The notes under the pieces were generated by a model. That model worked only from the letters and a program-made list of their open reading frames with translations, did not search any database and had not been told where the DNA came from. Below are positions 59,903 to 64,000 of a stretch of DNA of 64,000 nucleotides, piece after piece (positions within the stretch are counted from its first letter, which is position 1; every line of letters begins with the position of its first letter). The stretch lies in NCBI RefSeq assembly GCF_002151125.1, contig NZ_MDJZ01000017.1:310001-374000 (forward strand). The letters run 5' to 3'. This stretch comes from Clavibacter michiganensis. Its GTDB lineage: Bacteria; Actinomycetota; Actinomycetes; Actinomycetales; Microbacteriaceae. The position numbers and the translations under genes were made by a program.

Positions 59903-62191
59903 ATGCACGCCGCGCCTCGAGACGACGCCGGCCACACCCGCACGGACAGAGCCCTCCGGCTGATCCGGCGATCCGCCCGACGCACGATCTCCACCCTCGT
60001 GTGCGTCACGGTCGCCGCCGGGACGCTCGCCGCCGGGACGGCCGCGGGTCCGTCGACCCCGGCGCACGCGGCCACAGAGGGCGTGACGCTCACCGTCACG
60101 CCCTCGGCCGAGGGGAGGCTCGCCCCCGGCGAGGACCTCGCGGTCACCTTCTCGGTGGTCAACGCGACGGAGTCCGCGGTGCCGGCCGGGCGCATCGACC
60201 TCGACCTCAACCGCACCGTCCTCGACACCCGCGCGAAGCTCGACGGGTGGCTCGACACGGCGTCCACGGACGCGAACACGCGCACCGGCCCGCGCATCGG
60301 CCGCGCGGACACCCCGGAGGTGCCCGCGGGCGGCACGGTCGACGTGTCCCTGACGGTGCCGTCGGCGACCGTGGCGCTGCAGGGCAGCCGCGGCGGCTTC
60401 GGGCCGCGCGGGCTCACGGCGGAGCTCGAGGCCGGCGGCGCCGACGTGGCGACCGGTCGCGGGGCGGTCGTGTGGAGTCCGGGCACAGATCCGGCTCCCG
60501 TCCCGGTCGCGGCCGTCATGCCGCTCACCGTCCCGCCGAGCGCCTCGGACTTCGTAGACGCCGAGGCCCTGGCGACCTACACGGCGCCGACGGGCACGCT
60601 CACGCGCCAGCTCGACGCGGTCGACGGCCGGCCCGTCGCGGTGGGCATCGATCCGAGGATCATCGCGTCCATCCGGATCCTCGGGGCCGACGCCCCCGCA
60701 TCCGCCGTCGAGTGGCTGCAGCGCCTCCGCGAGATGCCGAACCAGACCTTCGAGCTGGCATGGGCCGACGCCGACGTCGCCGTGCAGGCGCAGGCGGGTG
60801 CCGCGACCCTCCTGACGCCCACGGACTCCACCTACGCCGTGCAGGCGAGCCGGTTCGCGGCGCCGGGCTCGAGCCCCGCCCCGAGCCCGACGCCATCCGA
60901 GACCCCCTCGGCCACGGAGTCCCCCGCCGCGAGCGGCACGCGCGACGGATCCGCCGTGGCCGGGGCCGCCACGGCGTCCCCCGCCGAGACGGTCGACCCC
61001 TCCGAGCCCGAGCCGAGCCCGGCGCCCACCACGCCGGCGCTCGCACCCGTCCCGAGCCTCGCCGACCTGACCGCCTGGGACTACACGATCTCCGGCGTCT
61101 CCTGGCCCGCCGCCGGCACCGTCACGTCGAACAACCTCGGGGTCCTGGCCGCGAGCGGCACCACCACCGCGGTCCTCGCGAGCGGCGACGTGCAGTCCAC
61201 GAGCTCGGCGCCCGTCGGTGCGACCGGGAACGTCGGCGACATGACCGTGCTCGTGACGGACGCGCGCGTCTCCGCCCTCGTCGACCGCGCGCTCTCCGCC
61301 GAGACGGACGAGGCGTTCGGGATCGCGCTGGCCCAGCTCTCGGCGACGCTCGCGGCCGACGCGCGCGCTGCCGACGGCCACGTCGTGGTCGCGGGCCTGG
61401 AGCGCGGATGGGCGGCCTCCGGCGGGCGCCTCGGGCAGCTGCTCGACGCGATCCAGGCCCTCCCCTACAGCGACACCGCCGAGGTGGGCACGGCTCTCGG
61501 CAGCGCACCCACGTCCCTCCAGGTCGTGGACCACCCGGAGGACCCGGCACGCGTCCAGCGCGTGGCGGACGCGATGTCGCTCGAGGCGCAGGTCGCCGCG
61601 TTCGCCAGGGCGGTCGAGCGCCCCGAGCTCGTCACGGGGCAGCAGCGGATGCTGCTGCTCGCCACCCTCGCCAACCGCTGGCGCGACGACCCGGATGGGC
61701 AGCTGACCGTCCAGGACGGTTACACGGCCCAGGCCGACGGACTGCTGGGGTCGGTCGCCATCACCACCCGTCAGAACACCGTCATCAGCGACACGACGAG
61801 CCTCCTCATCAACGTCAGCAACGAGCTCGACCAGGCCGTCACCGTGCGGCTGTCGATCATCGCGGGGAGCGGCCGGATCCGCGTCGACGACTCCGCGCTC
61901 GTGACCGTCCCCGCGCACGGCAGCGCGTCGGCACGGCCTCCCATCACCTCCATCTCGAACGGCGACGTCGTCGTCACCGCGCGGCTCACGACCGAGGACG
62001 GCTCCGTCCAGATCGGCGAGAGCGCGCCCGTCGAGCTCTTCATCCGCGCCGGGTTCGAGGCCGTCGTGACGACGCTGTTCGTCGCGGCCGTCGCCCTCCT
62101 GTTCGGCTTCGGCCTGTTCCGCAGCATCCGCAAGCGCCGCCGCGCCCGCGCCCGGCAGCTCGCCGGCCTGCCCGAGGAGATCGATGACTGA
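59903..62191 (+). CDS. DUF6049 secreted/anchored protein
   Basis: The 762-residue protein has an N-terminal signal segment (SARRTISTLVCVTVAAGTLAAGTAAGPSTPAHA), a beta-rich extracytoplasmic region, a long Pro/Ser/Thr linker (about residues 320-385, with many SP/PSE repeats) and a C-terminal helix (AVVTTLFVAAVALLFGFGLF) followed by a basic tail. In actinobacteria it precedes murJ and belongs to the DUF6049 family of unknown, probably cell-envelope, function. TAGAAT six bases before the ATG indicates a leaderless mRNA. Confidence 0.85.
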   Translation: MHAAPRDDAGHTRTDRALRLIRRSARRTISTLVCVTVAAGTLAAGTAAGPSTPAHAATEGVTLTVTPSAEGRLAPGEDLAVTFSVVNATESAVPAGRIDLDLNRTVLDTRAKLDGWLDTASTDANTRTGPRIGRADTPEVPAGGTVDVSLTVPSATVALQGSRGGFGPRGLTAELEAGGADVATGRGAVVWSPGTDPAPVPVAAVMPLTVPPSASDFVDAEALATYTAPTGTLTRQLDAVDGRPVAVGIDPRIIASIRILGADAPASAVEWLQRLREMPNQTFELAWADADVAVQAQAGAATLLTPTDSTYAVQASRFAAPGSSPAPSPTPSETPSATESPAASGTRDGSAVAGAATASPAETVDPSEPEPSPAPTTPALAPVPSLADLTAWDYTISGVSWPAAGTVTSNNLGVLAASGTTTAVLASGDVQSTSSAPVGATGNVGDMTVLVTDARVSALVDRALSAETDEAFGIALAQLSATLAADARAADGHVVVAGLERGWAASGGRLGQLLDAIQALPYSDTAEVGTALGSAPTSLQVVDHPEDPARVQRVADAMSLEAQVAAFARAVERPELVTGQQRMLLLATLANRWRDDPDGQLTVQDGYTAQADGLLGSVAITTRQNTVISDTTSLLINVSNELDQAVTVRLSIIAGSGRIRVDDSALVTVPAHGSASARPPITSISNGDVVVTARLTTEDGSVQIGESAPVELFIRAGFEAVVTTLFVAAVALLFGFGLFRSIRKRRRARARQLAGLPEEIDD

Positions 62192-62231
62192 CCGGATCGC
62201 GCCGCCTGCAGCCACTTGGGGCGCCGCGTGA
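62184..62231 (+). CDS. possible coupling mini-ORF between DUF6049 and murJ
   Basis: ATG at 62184 overlaps the DUF6049 stop (ATGACTGA). The ORF encodes MTDRIAPPAATWGAA and ends at TGA 62229-62231, itself overlapping the murJ GTG (GTGA at 62228-62231). It may pass ribosomes from one gene to the next, or represent the former murJ N-terminus now out of frame. Confidence 0.35.
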   Translation: MTDRIAPPAATWGAA

Positions 62232-63856
62232 CCGCCGCCCCCGCTCCCCGCGGCGGCATCGGGCGCGCGTCCGCGCTCCTCGCCTCCGGCACCTTCGTCT
62301 CGCGCATCCTCGGCTTCGTCAAGGCCATCGTGCTGCTGCAGACCATCGGCGCGACCCTCGGCAGCTCCAACGCCTTCTCGAACGCGAACCAGCTCCCGAA
62401 CAACATCTACGTGATCATCGCGGGCGGCGTCCTCAACGCCGTGCTCGTCCCGCAGGTCGTGCGGGCGGCGAAGCACGCGGACGGCGGCGCCGGCTACATC
62501 AACAAGCTCGTGACCATCGCGATCGTCGTGCTCGGCGGCGTCACGATCCTCGCGACCGTCGGCGCCCCCGTGATCTCGCGCCTCTACGCGGCGACGCTGC
62601 CGCCCGACGTCTTCGCGCTCGTCGTCGCCTTCGCCTACTGGTGCCTGCCGCAGATCCTCTTCTACGGGCTCTACGCCGTGCTCGGCGAGGTGCTGAACGC
62701 GCGCGGGTCCTTCGGCCCGTTCACGTGGGCACCCGTCCTCAACAACGTCGTCGCCATCGCCGGCCTCCTCGTCTTCCAGGCGATGTTCGGATCCGGCAGC
62801 CGCCCCGTCGACGACTGGAGCCTCGACAAGATCATCGTGCTGGCCGGATCCGCGACCCTCGGCGTCGTCGCCCAGGCGCTCATCCTCTTCGTGTTCTGGC
62901 GCCGCGTCGGACTGCGGTTCCGCTTCGACTTCGCCTGGCGCGGCGTCGGCCTCGGCACGGCCGGCCGCCTCGCCGGATGGACCTTCGGCATGCTCGTCGT
63001 CACGCAGCTGGCCGGCATCGCGCAGTCGAACGTGGCGAACATCGCGGCCACCTCGGACAGCCCGTCGAGCACCATCCTGCTCAACGCGTGGCTGTTCTTC
63101 ATGCTCCCGCACTCGATCTTCGCGGTCTCCATCGCCACCGCGTACTTCACGCGCATGAGCACGCACGCGGGCGAGGGCGACCACGACAGCATGCGGGCCG
63201 ACCTCTCCTCCGCCGTCCGGCTCGTCGCCCTGATGACCGTCCTCTCGACGGCCCTCATCGCCGTGCTGGCGGGACCCGTGGCGCGCGTGATGGTCTCGGG
63301 CGACATCGGCGAGGTGCGCGGCTACGGCGTCGTCCTCATCGCCTTCATCCTGGGGCTCCCCGCGTTCAGCACCCTGTTCGTGCTGCAGCGCGCGTTCTAC
63401 GCGCTCTCGGACACGCGCACGCCGTTCCTCATCCAGTGCGCGCAGGTCGTGCTGTTCATCGCCGGCGCGCTCGTCATCTCGCAGCAGCCCGTCGAGCTGA
63501 TCGGCGTCGGGCTCGCGGTGCTGCAGACCGTCACCGTCACCGGGCAGGCCGTGCTCGCCGCCGTCCTCCTCCGCCGGCGCATCGGCCGCATCGACGGTCG
63601 TCGGATCCTCCGCAGCGCCGTGCGCTTCGCCGTCGCCGCGGTGCCGACCGCGCTCGTCGGCATCGGGCTGCTCGCCCTCGTCTCGGGCGGCGCGTTCGAG
63701 GGGATCGGCGTCGCGTCGAAGGGGCAGGCGCTCCTCGTCGGGATCCCGCTCGCCGCCGTCATGACGGCCGTCTACCTCGCCGCCCTGGCCGCCATGCACT
63801 CGTCGGAGCTGCAGCAGCTCGCGGGCCCCGTGCTGCGCCGCATCCGCCGCCGCTGA
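62228..63856 (+). CDS. murJ: lipid II flippase MurJ
   Basis: The 542-residue MATE/MOP-family membrane protein has about 14 hydrophobic helices and the MurJ opening ASALLASGTFVSRILGFVKAI, then NAFSNANQLPNNIYVIIAGGVLNAVLVPQV and LQRAFYALSDTRTPF. It flips lipid II across the membrane for peptidoglycan synthesis. The GTG at 62228 is chosen because GTGA overlaps the mini-ORF stop; a TTG at 62216 is an alternative. It follows DUF6049 and likely shares its transcript. Confidence 0.92.
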   Translation: MTAAPAPRGGIGRASALLASGTFVSRILGFVKAIVLLQTIGATLGSSNAFSNANQLPNNIYVIIAGGVLNAVLVPQVVRAAKHADGGAGYINKLVTIAIVVLGGVTILATVGAPVISRLYAATLPPDVFALVVAFAYWCLPQILFYGLYAVLGEVLNARGSFGPFTWAPVLNNVVAIAGLLVFQAMFGSGSRPVDDWSLDKIIVLAGSATLGVVAQALILFVFWRRVGLRFRFDFAWRGVGLGTAGRLAGWTFGMLVVTQLAGIAQSNVANIAATSDSPSSTILLNAWLFFMLPHSIFAVSIATAYFTRMSTHAGEGDHDSMRADLSSAVRLVALMTVLSTALIAVLAGPVARVMVSGDIGEVRGYGVVLIAFILGLPAFSTLFVLQRAFYALSDTRTPFLIQCAQVVLFIAGALVISQQPVELIGVGLAVLQTVTVTGQAVLAAVLLRRRIGRIDGRRILRSAVRFAVAAVPTALVGIGLLALVSGGAFEGIGVASKGQALLVGIPLAAVMTAVYLAALAAMHSSELQQLAGPVLRRIRRR

Positions 63857-64000
63857 CCCGCCGCGCCGAGGGCGTCCTGCCCCGCGCGGACACGTCTCCG
63901 GGCCCGCGCCCCCGCCCGGTGGAGGTGGAGGAATAGCCGCTACCGTGGGTCTGTTGCAGAGGTGAGCGGGTGCCGGGAAGGCGCCCCGCCGAGCAGTGGA
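63857..64000. other. gap after murJ, no gene visible
   Basis: This 144-nt end of the window is GC-rich and holds no ORF I can support. CTACCG then GTGGGTCTG near 63941-63957 could be a promoter for the next gene, which by actinobacterial synteny is likely trxB, beginning beyond the window. Confidence 0.4.

Noticed and set aside
58379-63799. Leftward 1806-codon open frame
   Set aside because: Only its last 476 codons encode cca; the rest is an antisense shadow of DUF6049 and murJ with Arg/Asp/Gly/His-rich low-complexity sequence.

Overview
The window reads as chromosomal DNA of a high-G+C Gram-positive actinobacterium, most likely a Microbacteriaceae member close to Clavibacter. The evidence is very high G+C with G/C-ending codons, a DUF7882 protein of the Microbacteriaceae type, leaderless -10-only promoters, and the block dnaB / rplI-rpsR-ssb-rpsF / cca / DUF6049 / murJ, which in this group lies near the replication origin, upstream of trxB-parB-parA. 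There are no rRNAs, insertion sequences, integrases or CRISPR arrays. The species call is inference.

Layout. 0-2.1 kb: start of dcd, tRNA-Gly(CCC), and behind it a small AT-richer insertion carrying one OLD-family (ATPase plus TOPRIM) nuclease. The insertion is flanked by a decayed copy of the tRNA 3' end. 2.2-5.1 kb: gluconate module (GntR-type repressor, gluconokinase, GntP permease) with an operator-like dyad. 5.2-12.6 kb: Nei-type DNA glycosylase, membrane proteins, an SDR, a LacI regulator opposite a Gfo/Idh/MocA oxidoreductase, an FMN reductase and a zinc alcohol dehydrogenase. 13-25 kb: small hypothetical proteins, manganese catalase, an MBL hydrolase, deoC coupled to an M18 aminopeptidase, a DUF305 lipoprotein, a dienelactone-hydrolase-like protein lacking its catalytic residues, a PIF1-like helicase and a VOC protein. 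25.1-29.3 kb: siderophore-type iron uptake (ATPase, two permeases, divergent lipoprotein) around a DtxR/IdeR-like box. 29.4-33.2 kb: a small wHTH regulator with a membrane partner, DUF998, and a CopD-CtaG fusion. 33.3-37.9 kb: hup, zinc-independent rpsN-rpmG-rpmB, then zur-znuB-znuC-znuA with a dyad before znuA. 37.9-42.7 kb: branched-chain/pyruvate dehydrogenase E2, E1-beta, E1-alpha and hisC. 42.8-54.5 kb: holin-like membrane protein, a WXG-like plus alpha/beta-hydrolase pair, a tyrosine phosphatase, purB, polyphosphate glucokinase, glycerate kinase, an MshA-like glycosyltransferase, a MerR regulator, prfC and a CHY zinc-finger protein. 54.6-63.9 kb: dnaB, ribosomal proteins and ssb, cca, DUF6049 and murJ.

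How the parts fit. Three metal or carbon-source modules each have an uptake system beside a recognisable regulator or operator (gluconate/GntR, iron/DtxR-like, zinc/Zur). Many genes start directly at the transcript 5' end: a TAnnnT-like hexamer sits 6-7 nt before the start codon in more than a dozen cases, which helped settle several starts. The hexamer GGATCC is strikingly frequent throughout and occurs in all reading frames. The most unusual loci are the tRNA-linked OLD island, the WXG/hydrolase pair, the dienelactone-hydrolase pseudoenzyme and a pair of DnaA-box-like sites upstream of dnaB.
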